A stretch of 64,000 nucleotides of DNA from Rhodobacterales bacterium 32-67-9 (lineage in GTDB: Bacteria; Pseudomonadota; Alphaproteobacteria; Rhodobacterales; Rhodobacteraceae), in assembly GCA_002280515.1 (NCBI GenBank), contig NCEA01000010.1, positions 174,187-238,186 of the forward strand, given 5' to 3'. The notes beneath the pieces were generated by a model. It worked only from the letters and a program-made list of their open reading frames with translations. It was not told the origin of the DNA and ran no database searches. Shown here piece after piece: positions 38,737-47,485 of the stretch (position 1 is its first letter; each line of letters opens with the position of its first letter). A program made the position numbers and the translations under genes.

Positions 38737-39336
38737 TCAGAGGCGGGAGGCGACGTTTTCCCAGTCCACGAGCTTGTCGAGGAAGTTCGTGAGATACGCG
38801 GGCCGCTTGTTGCGGAAGTCGATGTAGTAGGAATGTTCCCACACGTCACAGCCGAGAAGCGCGGTCTGACCGAAGCAGAGCGGGTTCACGCCGTTCTCGG
38901 TCTTGGTGACCTTGAGGCTGCCGTCCTTGTCCTTGACGAGCCAGGCCCAGCCGGAGCCGAACTGCCCGGCGCCGGCGGCGGCGAAATCTTCCTTGAACTT
39001 CGCGACCGAGCCAAAGGACTCGGTGATAGCCTTTTCCAGCGCGCCCGGCATCGCGGTCTGCTTCGGCCCCATCATCTGCCAGAACTGGGCGTGGTTCCAA
39101 TGCTGGCTGGCATTATTGAAGATGCCGTTCTGGGCGACCGCGCCGGCCTGATAGGTGCCCTTGACGATGTCTTCGAGGGACTTGCCCTCCCACTCGGTGC
39201 CGGCGATCAGCTTGTTGCCGTTGTCGACATAGGCCTTGTGGTGCAGGTCATGGTGATATTCGAGGGTTTCCTTCGACATGCCGAGCGCGGCGAGCGCGTC
39301 GTGGGCATAGGGAAGATCGGGAAGGGTGAAGGCCAT
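38737..39336 (-). CDS. sodB: Superoxide dismutase, Fe/Mn type
   Basis: Converts superoxide to hydrogen peroxide and oxygen (199 aa, cytoplasmic). Metal ligands are His27 region (YHHDLHHKAYVDN), NNASQHWNHAQFW, and DVWEHSYYIDFRNKRPAYL. GAGQFGSGWAWLV is typical. Sequence pattern favours the Fe-type common in alphaproteobacteria, though metal choice is not certain from motif alone. ATG after AAAGGAATT; promoter candidate about 40 nt upstream. Confidence 0.96.
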   Translation of the reverse strand: MAFTLPDLPYAHDALAALGMSKETLEYHHDLHHKAYVDNGNKLIAGTEWEGKSLEDIVKGTYQAGAVAQNGIFNNASQHWNHAQFWQMMGPKQTAMPGALEKAITESFGSVAKFKEDFAAAGAGQFGSGWAWLVKDKDGSLKVTKTENGVNPLCFGQTALLGCDVWEHSYYIDFRNKRPAYLTNFLDKLVDWENVASRL

Positions 39337-39373
39337 GGGTCAATTCCTTTCGCGCATTGGGAAAGCCTGTCCC

Positions 39374-39403
39374 GTATAAGCGCGCTCAGGTCCGGAAGGT
39401 CAA
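39374..39403 (-). promoter_or_regulatory. Candidate sodB promoter
   Basis: On the minus strand TTGACC and TTATAC are separated by 18 bp (17 bp to CTTATA). The predicted leader to the sodB ATG is about 30 nt. Good match to the housekeeping sigma pattern. Confidence 0.5.
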
Positions 39404-39523
39404 GGGGTGGGGCGACGGCCGGGGCACGGAAAGCCGGCTCCGCCACCGCCTCGGGCAGTGCGACAATCGGGCATCCCCGCCGATGAGAGGTTGAGCCGCC
39501 GCGACAGATGCTAGACAAGTTTC

Positions 39524-39892
39524 ATGATGCGCCGCCTCGCCCTCCTTTGGAAGACCGTGCTTCTGGCCGCCCTCGTCGCGTCGCACCTGATGGCCGGCGC
39601 CACGGCGGTCACGGCGACGGTCGTGGCCGCGACCGATCCCGGCTGTGGCGCAACGGCCCCGATGGCAGCAGCCGAAAAGGCACCGGATTGTCACACCGCG
39701 CCGGCACACTGCGCGATGGGCGATCCGGCCTGTGGCGACGAAGGTTGCCGGGGGCTTCCGGCTGCGTTGATAGGGCCCGATGCACCGGCCCGGACGATCC
39801 CCGCATCCGCCGGGCGTCCGCGTGTCTTCGCCCATGCCCATTTGCACCCGCTGTTGCGCGGCGACGAGCTGCTGCGTACTCCGAACCCCTGA
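39524..39892 (+). CDS. Cys/His-containing secreted protein, unknown
   Basis: A 122-aa protein with a signal peptide (MMRRLALLWKTVLLAALVAS, cleavage near AGA). The mature part holds six Cys and several His: a Cys pair cluster CHTAPAHCAMGDPACGDEGC around residues 55-75 and a C-terminal HAHLHPLL. This resembles small copper-responsive or copper-binding secreted proteins (CopL-like), but the match is loose. A cytochrome c gene follows on the same strand after 113 nt. Metal binding is inference only. Confidence 0.6.
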   Translation: MMRRLALLWKTVLLAALVASHLMAGATAVTATVVAATDPGCGATAPMAAAEKAPDCHTAPAHCAMGDPACGDEGCRGLPAALIGPDAPARTIPASAGRPRVFAHAHLHPLLRGDELLRTPNP

Positions 39893-40005
39893 TCGCCCCC
39901 GCTCCCGTGCGCCGGACCGGAGGTCCGGAGCCGCGCGGGCGCAGTCACCGATCACTGGCCGGCCCCGGCACGAGGGCTCGGCGCATTCCATCCTTCGAGG
40001 ACACC

Positions 40006-40458
40006 ATGAACAGACAACTCGTTTCCCTGGCCGCACTGGCCATCATCGTCATCGGTGGCGGCCTGACCGTCTACGCGCTCCGCCAGGACACCCCCGCCGC
40101 GAGCGACGCGGCGAACGCGACCGACCGTCCAGCGGCGGGGGCCGCGATGGCCGAGGTCAGACAAGCGAAGCTCGCCGGCGCTGATATCCTTGGCGAGACC
40201 GCCTTCAACGCCAAATGCGCCGCCTGCCACGGCGCCAACGCCGCCGGGCAGAACGGCGTCGCGCCGCCGCTGGTCCACAAGATTTACGAGCCGGGCCATC
40301 ATGGCGACCAGGCCTTCTTCCTCGCCGTCGAGAACGGCGCGCGGGCGCATCACTGGCCGTTCGGGAACATGCCCCCGGTCGAGGGGCTGACCAGGTCGGA
40401 TGTCGGCAACATCATTGCCTATGTCCGCGCCATACAGCGCGCAAACGGCATAGAGTGA
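40006..40458 (+). CDS. Membrane-anchored c-type cytochrome
   Basis: A 150-aa monoheme cytochrome. Residues 5-25 form an uncleaved or cleaved N-terminal hydrophobic segment, then an Ala-rich linker. The heme site is NAKCAACHGANAAGQNG, with distal Met probably in FGNMPPVEGLT. The final helix is VGNIIAYVRAIQRANG. Its maturation depends on the Ccm system encoded elsewhere in this window. TCGAGGACACC precedes the ATG. The partner oxidase or dehydrogenase is unknown; the upstream Cys-rich gene may be cotranscribed. Confidence 0.87.
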   Translation: MNRQLVSLAALAIIVIGGGLTVYALRQDTPAASDAANATDRPAAGAAMAEVRQAKLAGADILGETAFNAKCAACHGANAAGQNGVAPPLVHKIYEPGHHGDQAFFLAVENGARAHHWPFGNMPPVEGLTRSDVGNIIAYVRAIQRANGIE

Positions 40459-40469
40459 CCCTTACGGAA

Positions 40470-40522
40470 GCGGGGGCGGTCCGCCCCCGCCCCCCTTGGG
40501 GGTATTTTCGCAACCAGGAAGC
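40470..40522 (-). repeat. Gene-end element, copy 4 (divergent)
   Basis: Fills the gap between the cytochrome c stop and the convergent soxG stop. On the minus strand it begins GCTTCCTGGTTGCGAAAATA immediately after the soxG stop. It contains GCGGGGGCG-GTC-CGCCCCCGC, a 9-bp hairpin that also serves the cytochrome gene as terminator. Confidence 0.65.
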
Positions 40523-41083
40523 TCAGGCCGGAAAGAGTTCGGAGCCGGGCCGGGCGGACACGTCGAGGAGCCCCATCACGTAGCCCGCGACCGAGCGGAA
40601 CGAGACGAGGGTGAATTCGTCCTCCGCCGATTTCCAGAAGGCGCAGGCGACCTGGGCGGCGCGGGTGCGACGGATCTCGCCCTCCGCGAGGGTGTTGAAA
40701 TCGACCGGGCAGAGCTTCATCAGCGCCTCTTGCGCCCTCGCGCCTTTCACCGTGAAGACCGCGCGCGCGTCGGAGACATCGGCGGCGAGGTGGTGTTCAC
40801 CCGCCAGCGCCGCCTCCAGCGCCGCGACCGTCGCGACCGCATCGGCATAGGGCACGAGGATCAGAAGCTCGTCCGGCGACATCCAGGCCGCTGCCTTGTC
40901 GCCGTTCAACTCGATCCGGCGTCGGGCGGGCACCGCGGTGCCTGTCGCCGCCTTCACCGCCTTTTTCATCTTCGCCGAGGCGAGATCGCCGCGCAGTGTG
41001 ATCATGCCGCGCAGACCGGCCTCCGCGACCGCAACGAAGCCATTGTGAGAAACGCCTTCCAAGGCGCTGACTGCCTTAGACAT
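40523..41083 (-). CDS. soxG: Sarcosine oxidase gamma subunit
   Basis: Smallest GcvT-like subunit (186 aa) of heterotetrameric sarcosine oxidase. Recognisable are GMITLRGDLASAKMKKAVKAATG, WMSPDELLILVPY, ARAVFTVKGARAQEALMKL and the C-terminal DVSARPGSELFPA. The start overlaps the soxA stop by 8 nt. Last gene of soxBDAG. Confidence 0.93.
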   Translation of the reverse strand: MSKAVSALEGVSHNGFVAVAEAGLRGMITLRGDLASAKMKKAVKAATGTAVPARRRIELNGDKAAAWMSPDELLILVPYADAVATVAALEAALAGEHHLAADVSDARAVFTVKGARAQEALMKLCPVDFNTLAEGEIRRTRAAQVACAFWKSAEDEFTLVSFRSVAGYVMGLLDVSARPGSELFPA

Positions 41084-44057
41084 TCTGCTTCTCCCCTTCC
41101 TTGTCGTAGAACACCGGATCGACGATGCGCGCCTTCACGACCTTGCCGTCGTCAACCGGGAAATCCAGCACCTCGCCCATCCGGTCAGGCCCATGCCTCA
41201 CCAGCCCCATCGCGATGCCCTTGCCGAGCGTCGGCGAGAAATAGGTCGAGGTGACGCGGCCTTGGGTGTTGCGCTGGCCGTTGGCATTCACGCCCTCGGC
41301 CACCGCATAGGCGCCGTCGGGGATCACCCCGCCGTCGAGCGTTTCGAGGCCGACGAGCTTCCAGCGGTCGGGCGAGGCCATGAACGAGCGTTCCTGGGCG
41401 CGCTTGCCGAGGTAGTCGGGCTTTTTCTTGGAGATCGCCCAGCCGAGGTTCAGGTCCTGCGGGATCACCGTGCCGTCGGTCTCGTCGCCGATCATGATGA
41501 AGCCTTTCTCGGCCCGCATGATGTGCATCGCCTCGGTGCCGTAGGGCATCACGCCGAACTCTTCGCCGGCCGCGAGGAGCGCGTCCCAGAAGGCGCGGCC
41601 TTCCGAGGCCGGCACCGCGACCTCGTAGCTGAGTTCGCCCGAGAAGGAGATCCGGTAGATCCGGGCGCGGAAGCCGCCGAGCGTGCCCTCGCGCCATTCC
41701 ATCGCAGGGAAGGCCTCGCGCGAGACATCCATGCCTCCGAGTTTCTCAAGCAGCTTCCGTGCGTTGGGGCCCGCAATTGCCACCTGGGCATATTCCTCGG
41801 TGACGTTCGCGGTATAGACTTTCCAGTCCCACCATTCGCATTGTAGCCAGTCTTCCATCCAGCCGTGAATCCGCTCGGCTCCGCCGGTGGTGGTGTGGCA
41901 AAGCCAGCTGTCCTCGGTCAGCCGCACCACGACGCCGTCGTCGCTGAGGAAGCCGTTTTCGCTGCACATGAGGCCGTAGCGGCATTTGCCCACCGGAAGC
42001 GTCGACATCATGTTGGTATAGAGCATGTCGAGGAAACGGCCCGCGTCCGGCCCCTTGACGATGATCTTGCCGAGCGTCGAGGCGTCGAGCAGGCCGACCG
42101 CGTTGCGGGTGTTGCGGATCTCGCGGTTGACGGCATCGTGGACGCCCTCGCCGTGACGCAGGTAGCAGTAGGCACGGCGCCACTGGCCGACCGGCTCCCA
42201 ATGCGCGCCATGGGTCTCGTGCCAGCCGTGCATCGGCGTCTTGCGCAGCGGCTGGAAGATCTCGCCTCGGGCCTCGCCGGCGATGGCGCCCATCGAGATC
42301 GGCGTATAGGGCGGGCGGAAGGTCGTCGTGCCGGTTTCCGGAATGCCCCGGTTCAACGCATCAGAAAGGACGGCGAGGCCATTGATATTGCTTATCTTCC
42401 CTTGGTCGGTCGCCATGCCGAGCGTGGTATAGCGCTTGGTGTGCTCGACGCTCTCATAGCCTTCGCGCGCGGCAAGCTGCACGTCGGAAACTTTCACGTC
42501 GTTCTGCGGGTCGAGCCACATCTTCATCCGAAGCGCCGGGCCGGCACCCTGCGGCATGATCCAGACCGGCATCATCGGCGCGTCCTCGCCGCAGACGGCA
42601 CCCGGCGCGGCACCCTTGCCGCCGGCGGCGCTGTGCGCGTCGGCCAGCACCTCGTGAGCGTTGAGGATGCCGTTGGCGGAGCCGATCGCCGTCACCATCG
42701 CCGCGCCATCGGCGCCGGTGGCGGGGCGCTTGGCGTCGGGGCGGAACATCGCCTGCGCCTCGTCCCAGATCAGCTTGCCGCCGCAGTGCGACCAGAGGTG
42801 GACGACCGGCGACCAGCCGCCGGACATCGCGACGGCGTCGCAGGAAATCGTCTCCAGCTCCGCGCCCTCGCCCGCCTGAACGCACAAGGAAACGCCGGTA
42901 ACCCGTTTCGATCCCTTGACTTTCGCGATCCCGTGACCCTCGACGACCCGGAGGCCGCGGGCCCGCGCCGCTTCCGGCAGCGGGCCTTTCGCCTCGGGCC
43001 GCGCGTCGATGATCGCGGGCACGACGAGGCCCGCGTCGAGAAGCGCCAGCGCGGTGCGGTAGGCATCGTCGTTGTTGGTCACGATCACCGTGCGGTCGCC
43101 AGGGCTGACGGCCCAGTTGACGACGTAGTCGCGCACCGCGCTCGCCAGCATGACGCCCGGGATGTCGTTGCCGGCGAAGGAAAGCGGCCGCTCGATCGCG
43201 CCGGTGGCGGTGATGACATGGCCGGCGCGCATCCGCCAGAGCCGGTGACGCGGACGACCGTCGCCCGGCGTGTGGTCGGCGATGCGTTCGTACATCAGGA
43301 GATAGCCGTGGTCGTAAAGTCCTGAGGCCATCGTGCGAGTGCGAAGCGTGACATTCTCCATGCCTTCAATGGCTTCGACGGCGTCCTTCACCCAGTCGGA
43401 GGCCTCCGTGCCCTCGATCTGCACCGCGTCCACCACCGCCCGACCGCCCCAATGGGCGCTCTGCTCGATCAGCCAGACGCGCTTGCCCTGCCTGCCCGCC
43501 GCGAGGGCGGCGGCAAGGCCGGCGATGCCGCCGCCGACGATCACCAGATCGGCGAAGGCATAGGCGTATTCGTAGCGGTCCTCGTCCCGGTTCTGCGGCA
43601 CGCGGCCAAGCCCGGCGGACTGGCGGATCACCGGTTCAAAGACATGTTTCCAGGCGAAGCGCGGGAACATGAAGGTCTTGTAGTAGAAGCCGCCGGGCAG
43701 GAAGCGCGCGAAGCGGTCGTTGATGGCGCCGACGTCGAACTCAAGGCTCGGCCAGTGGTTCTGGCTCGCCGTCTCGGCCCCCTCGAACAGCTCGGTCGTG
43801 GTCAGGCGCTGGTTCGGCTCGAACCGGCCGCCCTGCCCGAGGCCGACGAGGCCGTTCGGCTCTTCCGCGCCGCTGGCGATCACGCCCCGCGGGCGGTGAT
43901 ATTTGAACGAGCGGCCGACCATCATCTGGTCCTGGCCAAGCAGTGCCGAGGCGAGCGTGTCGCCGGCAAACCCTCTCATCCGCTTGCCGTTGAAGCTGAA
44001 GGAGAGCGGTTTGGTGCGGTCGATCAGGCGGCCGCCCTTTTGAAGACGCGTGCTCAT
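41076..44057 (-). CDS. soxA: Sarcosine oxidase alpha subunit
   Basis: Large subunit (993 aa). The N-terminal 2Fe-2S-ferredoxin-like fold (residues 1-95, LSFSFNGKRMRGFAGDTLAS) is followed by an NAD-binding Rossmann region with DLVIVGGGIAGLAAALAAGR near 170. From about residue 600 comes the GcvT-like tetrahydrofolate domain (ATLGKIIVKGPDAGRFLDML; C-terminal GRVTSTYFSPTLGKGIAMGLV). Sarcosine is oxidised to glycine with transfer of the methyl carbon to tetrahydrofolate. Overlaps soxD by 4 nt and soxG by 8 nt. Confidence 0.96.
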   Translation of the reverse strand: MSTRLQKGGRLIDRTKPLSFSFNGKRMRGFAGDTLASALLGQDQMMVGRSFKYHRPRGVIASGAEEPNGLVGLGQGGRFEPNQRLTTTELFEGAETASQNHWPSLEFDVGAINDRFARFLPGGFYYKTFMFPRFAWKHVFEPVIRQSAGLGRVPQNRDEDRYEYAYAFADLVIVGGGIAGLAAALAAGRQGKRVWLIEQSAHWGGRAVVDAVQIEGTEASDWVKDAVEAIEGMENVTLRTRTMASGLYDHGYLLMYERIADHTPGDGRPRHRLWRMRAGHVITATGAIERPLSFAGNDIPGVMLASAVRDYVVNWAVSPGDRTVIVTNNDDAYRTALALLDAGLVVPAIIDARPEAKGPLPEAARARGLRVVEGHGIAKVKGSKRVTGVSLCVQAGEGAELETISCDAVAMSGGWSPVVHLWSHCGGKLIWDEAQAMFRPDAKRPATGADGAAMVTAIGSANGILNAHEVLADAHSAAGGKGAAPGAVCGEDAPMMPVWIMPQGAGPALRMKMWLDPQNDVKVSDVQLAAREGYESVEHTKRYTTLGMATDQGKISNINGLAVLSDALNRGIPETGTTTFRPPYTPISMGAIAGEARGEIFQPLRKTPMHGWHETHGAHWEPVGQWRRAYCYLRHGEGVHDAVNREIRNTRNAVGLLDASTLGKIIVKGPDAGRFLDMLYTNMMSTLPVGKCRYGLMCSENGFLSDDGVVVRLTEDSWLCHTTTGGAERIHGWMEDWLQCEWWDWKVYTANVTEEYAQVAIAGPNARKLLEKLGGMDVSREAFPAMEWREGTLGGFRARIYRISFSGELSYEVAVPASEGRAFWDALLAAGEEFGVMPYGTEAMHIMRAEKGFIMIGDETDGTVIPQDLNLGWAISKKKPDYLGKRAQERSFMASPDRWKLVGLETLDGGVIPDGAYAVAEGVNANGQRNTQGRVTSTYFSPTLGKGIAMGLVRHGPDRMGEVLDFPVDDGKVVKARIVDPVFYDKEGEKQNV

Positions 44058-44377
44058 TTCCAGCCCTCCCAGCCCGGGCGTTTCGCCTTGATCTTCGCCT
44101 GCAACTCGGCCGGCGGTTCTTTCGATTGCGCAGGATAGGTCCCGAAGACCTCAAGCGTCGCCGTGCAGCGCGCGGCGAGGAACCACTTGCCGCAGCCATA
44201 GGCATGGCGCCAGCGTTCGAAGTGCACACCGCGCGGGTTCTTGCGGCTGAACATGTAGCCGTCGAACTCCTCGTCCGAGGAACCCGGCCCGTAGCGCTTC
44301 AGATGCGCCTCGCCGCCGGCTTGCAACTCGGTCTCCTCGGCCTTCACGCCGCAACAGGGGCATTCAAGGGTCAGCAT
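44054..44377 (-). CDS. soxD: Sarcosine oxidase delta subunit
   Basis: A 107-aa zinc-binding subunit. MLTLECPCCGVKAEETEL places Cys6 and Cys9, and FERWRHAYGCGKWF places His58 and Cys62, as likely zinc ligands. FDGYMFSRKNPRG is typical of the family. Its TGA overlaps the soxA ATG, giving coupled translation. Confidence 0.93.
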   Translation of the reverse strand: MLTLECPCCGVKAEETELQAGGEAHLKRYGPGSSDEEFDGYMFSRKNPRGVHFERWRHAYGCGKWFLAARCTATLEVFGTYPAQSKEPPAELQAKIKAKRPGWEGWK

Positions 44378-44400
44378 GTCGTCGTCCTTTCGGAACCGGG

Positions 44401-44449
44401 CCGGGGGCGCTGCCCCCGGACCCCCGAGGTATTTCGGGCAAGATGAAGG
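44401..44449 (-). repeat. Gene-end element, copy 5 (inside sox operon)
   Basis: Begins on the minus strand CTTCATCTTGCCCGAAATAC about 13 nt after the soxB stop and ends in the hairpin CCGGGGGC-AGC-GCCCCCGG. It splits soxB from soxDAG, so either it is not a full terminator or the operon is attenuated here. Confidence 0.78.
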
Positions 44450-44462
44450 GTGGAGGGTATCA

Positions 44463-45713
44463 TCAATGCGCCACCCCCGCGGCGACGCTTTCGTCGATGA
44501 ACTTGCCCTCGCGGAAGCGGTACATGGAGAATTCCTCGGCGAGCGGCGACGCCCCCCGCGCCATCAGTTCGGCCATCGCCCAGCCGGAGCCGGGGATCGC
44601 CTTGAAGCCGCCGGTGCCCCAGCCGCAGTTGACGAAGATGCCGTCGATGGGCGTTTTCGAGATCAGGGGCGAGCGGTCGCCGGTCATGTCGACGATGCCG
44701 CCCCATTGGCGCAGCATCTTGAGCCGCGAGATCATCGGGAAGGTCTCGATCAGCGCCCGGACGGTTTCCTCGATGTGGTGGAAGGACCCGCGCTGGGTGT
44801 AGTTGTTGAACCCGTCGGTGCCGCCGCCGATCACCATCTCGCCCTTGTCGGACTGCGACATGTAGCCGTGCACGGTGTTGGCCATGACCACCACGTCCAT
44901 GCAGGGCTTGATCGGTTCCGAGACGAGCGCCTGCAAGGCCAGCGATTCGATCGGCAGGCGGAAGCCGGCCATTTCGGCGAGGACCGAGGAATGCCCCGCG
45001 ACCACGAGGCCGAGCTTGTCGCAGTCGATGGCGCCTTTCGTCGTGTCGATGCCGACGACTTTGCCGCCTTCGGACCGCACGCCGGTGACTTCGCATTGCT
45101 GGATCACGTCCATGCCCATCGCCGAACAGGCCCGCGCATAGCCCCAGGCGACGGCATCGTGCCGCGCGGTGCCGCCGCGGGCCTGGTAGAGCGCGCCGAG
45201 GACCGGGTAGCGCGGCCCGTCGATATTGATGATCGGCACCAGTTTCTTGACCTCGGCCGGTTCGATCCAGCGGGTTTCGACCCCTTGCAGGTTGTTGGCA
45301 TAGACGGTGCGCTTGTAGCCCCGGACCTCGTGCTCGGTCTGGCCGAGCATGAGGAGGCCGCGAGGGGAGAACATGACGTTGTAGTTCAGGTCCTGGCTCA
45401 TCGTCTCGTAGAGCGAGCGGGCCTTTTCGTAGATCGCGGCCGAGGGGTCCTGCAGGTAGTTCGAGCGGATGATCGTGGTGTTGCGGCCGGTGTTGCCGCC
45501 GCCAAGCCAGCCCTTCTCGATGATCGCGACATTGGTGATGCCGTAATTCTTGCCGAGGTAATAGGCGGTGGCGAGCCCGTGGCCGCCGGCGCCGACGATC
45601 ACCACGTCATATTTCCGCTTCGGCGCGGGCGCGCGCCAGGCCCGTTCCCAGCCCTGATGATAGCTCATCGCCTCCTTCGCGATGGCGAAGACCGAATAGC
45701 GTTTCATGGCCAT
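44463..45713 (-). CDS. soxB: Sarcosine oxidase beta subunit
   Basis: FAD/FMN-binding catalytic subunit (416 aa). The Rossmann motif VVIVGAGGHGLATAYYLGK lies near residue 37. The likely covalent FMN His is His185 in GGTARHDAVAWGYAR. The end holds NCGWGTGGFKAIPGSG. The start MAMKRYSVFAIAKEA is chosen over a longer frame because GGAAAGGGA lies at proper distance and family length is matched. First gene of soxBDAG; a direct repeat lies about 100 nt upstream. Confidence 0.96.
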   Translation of the reverse strand: MAMKRYSVFAIAKEAMSYHQGWERAWRAPAPKRKYDVVIVGAGGHGLATAYYLGKNYGITNVAIIEKGWLGGGNTGRNTTIIRSNYLQDPSAAIYEKARSLYETMSQDLNYNVMFSPRGLLMLGQTEHEVRGYKRTVYANNLQGVETRWIEPAEVKKLVPIINIDGPRYPVLGALYQARGGTARHDAVAWGYARACSAMGMDVIQQCEVTGVRSEGGKVVGIDTTKGAIDCDKLGLVVAGHSSVLAEMAGFRLPIESLALQALVSEPIKPCMDVVVMANTVHGYMSQSDKGEMVIGGGTDGFNNYTQRGSFHHIEETVRALIETFPMISRLKMLRQWGGIVDMTGDRSPLISKTPIDGIFVNCGWGTGGFKAIPGSGWAMAELMARGASPLAEEFSMYRFREGKFIDESVAAGVAH

Positions 45714-45809
45714 GACGAATCCCTTTCCGGCGCGAAGCGGCACCTCTTGCGGCTTGATGGAGCGTCCCGCGATTGGCAACCGTCTGGCAAGCGTCGTTCT
45801 GGGGAAAAT

Positions 45810-45838
45810 TGCGACATAGTCGGTGCGCTGCGACAAAG
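45810..45838. promoter_or_regulatory. Direct repeat upstream of soxB
   Basis: TGCGACATAG (45810) and TGCGACAAAG (45829) repeat at a 19-nt interval, about two helical turns. Such tandem half-sites are typical of AraC-family activators. The position between soxB and divergent ccmI, about 97-125 nt from the soxB start, fits an activator site. Confidence 0.45.
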
Positions 45839-45916
45839 CGACCCCGGCGCGGCCGGGCTTTGGCCTTCCCCGGCGGGGGCGAAAGGCTTAAGTGAGACGG
45901 CACAAGCGGGGATGCA

Positions 45917-47122
45917 ATGCTGTTCTGGATCTTCTCACTGGCCCTTGTGGCGCTGATCGGCGCGGTTCTGGCGCGCGCGGTCCTCAGGGGCGGCGCGGCG
46001 CGGCCCGAGGTCAATGCCGACACGCAGGTCTACCGCGACCAGCTGGCGGCGATCGACCGCGACCTCGCGCGCGGCGTGATCGGCGACGTGGAGGCCGAGC
46101 GCACGCGGATCGAGGTGTCACGCCGGTTGCTGGAGGCCGACCGCGCCGGGGTGGAGCCGGAAACGCGCGGCTCTCCGGTCTTGCCGGTGATCGCGGCGGT
46201 GGTGGCGCTTGCCGGCGGCGTGGCGCTCTACCTCAGGACTGGTGCGCCGGGCTATCCCGACCTGCCGATGTCCGACCGCTTGGCGCGGGCCGAAACGTTC
46301 CGGGCCGAACGCCCCGGTCAGGCCGAGGCGATGGCGGCGGCGGTGCTGCCGGAACGCCCGGCGCCCGATCCCGCCTACGGTGAACTCCTCGACCGGCTGC
46401 GCAAGGCCGTCGCCGGCAATCCCGACGACATCACCGGGCAGCGACTGCTGGCGCGGAACGAAACCGCGCTCGGCAATTTCGCGGCGGGGGCCGAGGCGCA
46501 GGCCAAAGTGATCGCGCTTGCCGGCGACGCGGCGACGGCCGCGGATTATGCCACGCTTGCCGACACCTATATCCTCGCCACCGGTGGCTATGTCTCGCCG
46601 GAGGCGGAGGCGGCGCTGGCCTCTGCCCTCGAACGCGATCCGAAGAACGGGACGGCTCGGTTCTACATGGGTCTGATGTGGGCGCAGACCGGGCGGCCGG
46701 ACCTTGCCTTCCGGTTCTGGCGCGCACTCCTTGAAGAAGGGCCGGAAGAGGCGCCGTGGATCCCGCCGATCCGCGACCAGATCGGCATGCTCGCGGCGGC
46801 GGCCGGGGTGGACTACGCGCCCCCGCCGGCGCCGGGCGCGGCCCCCGGCCCCGACGCGGCCGACGTGGCGGCGGCGGCCGGGATGAGCGAGGAGGACCGC
46901 CAGGGCATGATCCGCTCGATGGTCGACCGGCTCTCGGACCGGCTCGCGACCGAGGGCGGGCCGCCGGAGGACTGGGCGCGGCTGATCTCCTCGCTCGGCG
47001 TTCTCGGCGATACGGAGCGCGCGGCGACGATCTGGGCCGAGGCGCAGAATGTCTTCGCCGGACAGGAGGCCGGGCTCGCCACGATCCGCGCCGCCGCCGA
47101 AGCGGCCGGGGTGGCAGAGTGA
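45917..47122 (+). CDS. ccmI: Cytochrome c maturation protein CcmI
   Basis: Apocytochrome c chaperone (401 aa) of System I. Two N-terminal helices (residues 2-24 and about 90-108) flank a cytoplasmic loop with VYRDQLAAIDRDLARGVIGD, the family hallmark. The periplasmic part is a TPR array (DYATLADTYILATGGYVSPE, RFYMGLMWAQTGRPDLAFRFW) ending in an Ala-rich extension. It is separated from ccmABCDG by 25 kb, which is frequent in Rhodobacteraceae. The stop overlaps the next start as GTGA. Confidence 0.93.
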   Translation: MLFWIFSLALVALIGAVLARAVLRGGAARPEVNADTQVYRDQLAAIDRDLARGVIGDVEAERTRIEVSRRLLEADRAGVEPETRGSPVLPVIAAVVALAGGVALYLRTGAPGYPDLPMSDRLARAETFRAERPGQAEAMAAAVLPERPAPDPAYGELLDRLRKAVAGNPDDITGQRLLARNETALGNFAAGAEAQAKVIALAGDAATAADYATLADTYILATGGYVSPEAEAALASALERDPKNGTARFYMGLMWAQTGRPDLAFRFWRALLEEGPEEAPWIPPIRDQIGMLAAAAGVDYAPPPAPGAAPGPDAADVAAAAGMSEEDRQGMIRSMVDRLSDRLATEGGPPEDWARLISSLGVLGDTERAATIWAEAQNVFAGQEAGLATIRAAAEAAGVAE

Positions 47123-47485
47123 TCTTCGAGACCGTCGAGGCCTTCGCCGCTGCCCTGCCGCGTGAGCGGGCGCTGGCCGGGCTCGACCTTGGCACCAAGA
47201 CCATCGGGGTAGCGGTCTCCGACCGCAGGCCTGCCCTTCAACATGGACGGCAGCGAAGGCCCGCGCTGCCAGTCGACCCGCGCCTTCGCCCGCAACCTCA
47301 CCCGCCTGACCGACCTTCCGATCGGCTATTGGGACGAACGCCTCTCCACCGTTGCGGCGGAACGGGCGCTTCTGGAGGCGGATACGTCCCGCAAGCGTCG
47401 CTCCGAGGTGATCGACCACGTCGCGGCAGGATATATTCTGCAAGGCGCGCTCGACCGGATCGGGCATCTGAGGCGGAACGAATGA
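47119..47485 (+). pseudogene. ruvX: Holliday junction resolvase-like RuvX/YqgF, broken by internal deletion and frameshift
   Basis: The N-terminal [16 protein letters not shown] (nucleotide-binding Asp motif) follows a GTG start that overlaps ccmI. At about 47226-47229 the frame changes and about 37 residues of the usual protein are absent. The other frame then continues [34 protein letters not shown] and [15 protein letters not shown] to a stop overlapping the next gene as ATGA. About 113 bp are missing relative to the usual 158-160 aa. RuvX acts in 16S rRNA 5' processing and is often essential, so a sequence error must be considered. Confidence 0.85.
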
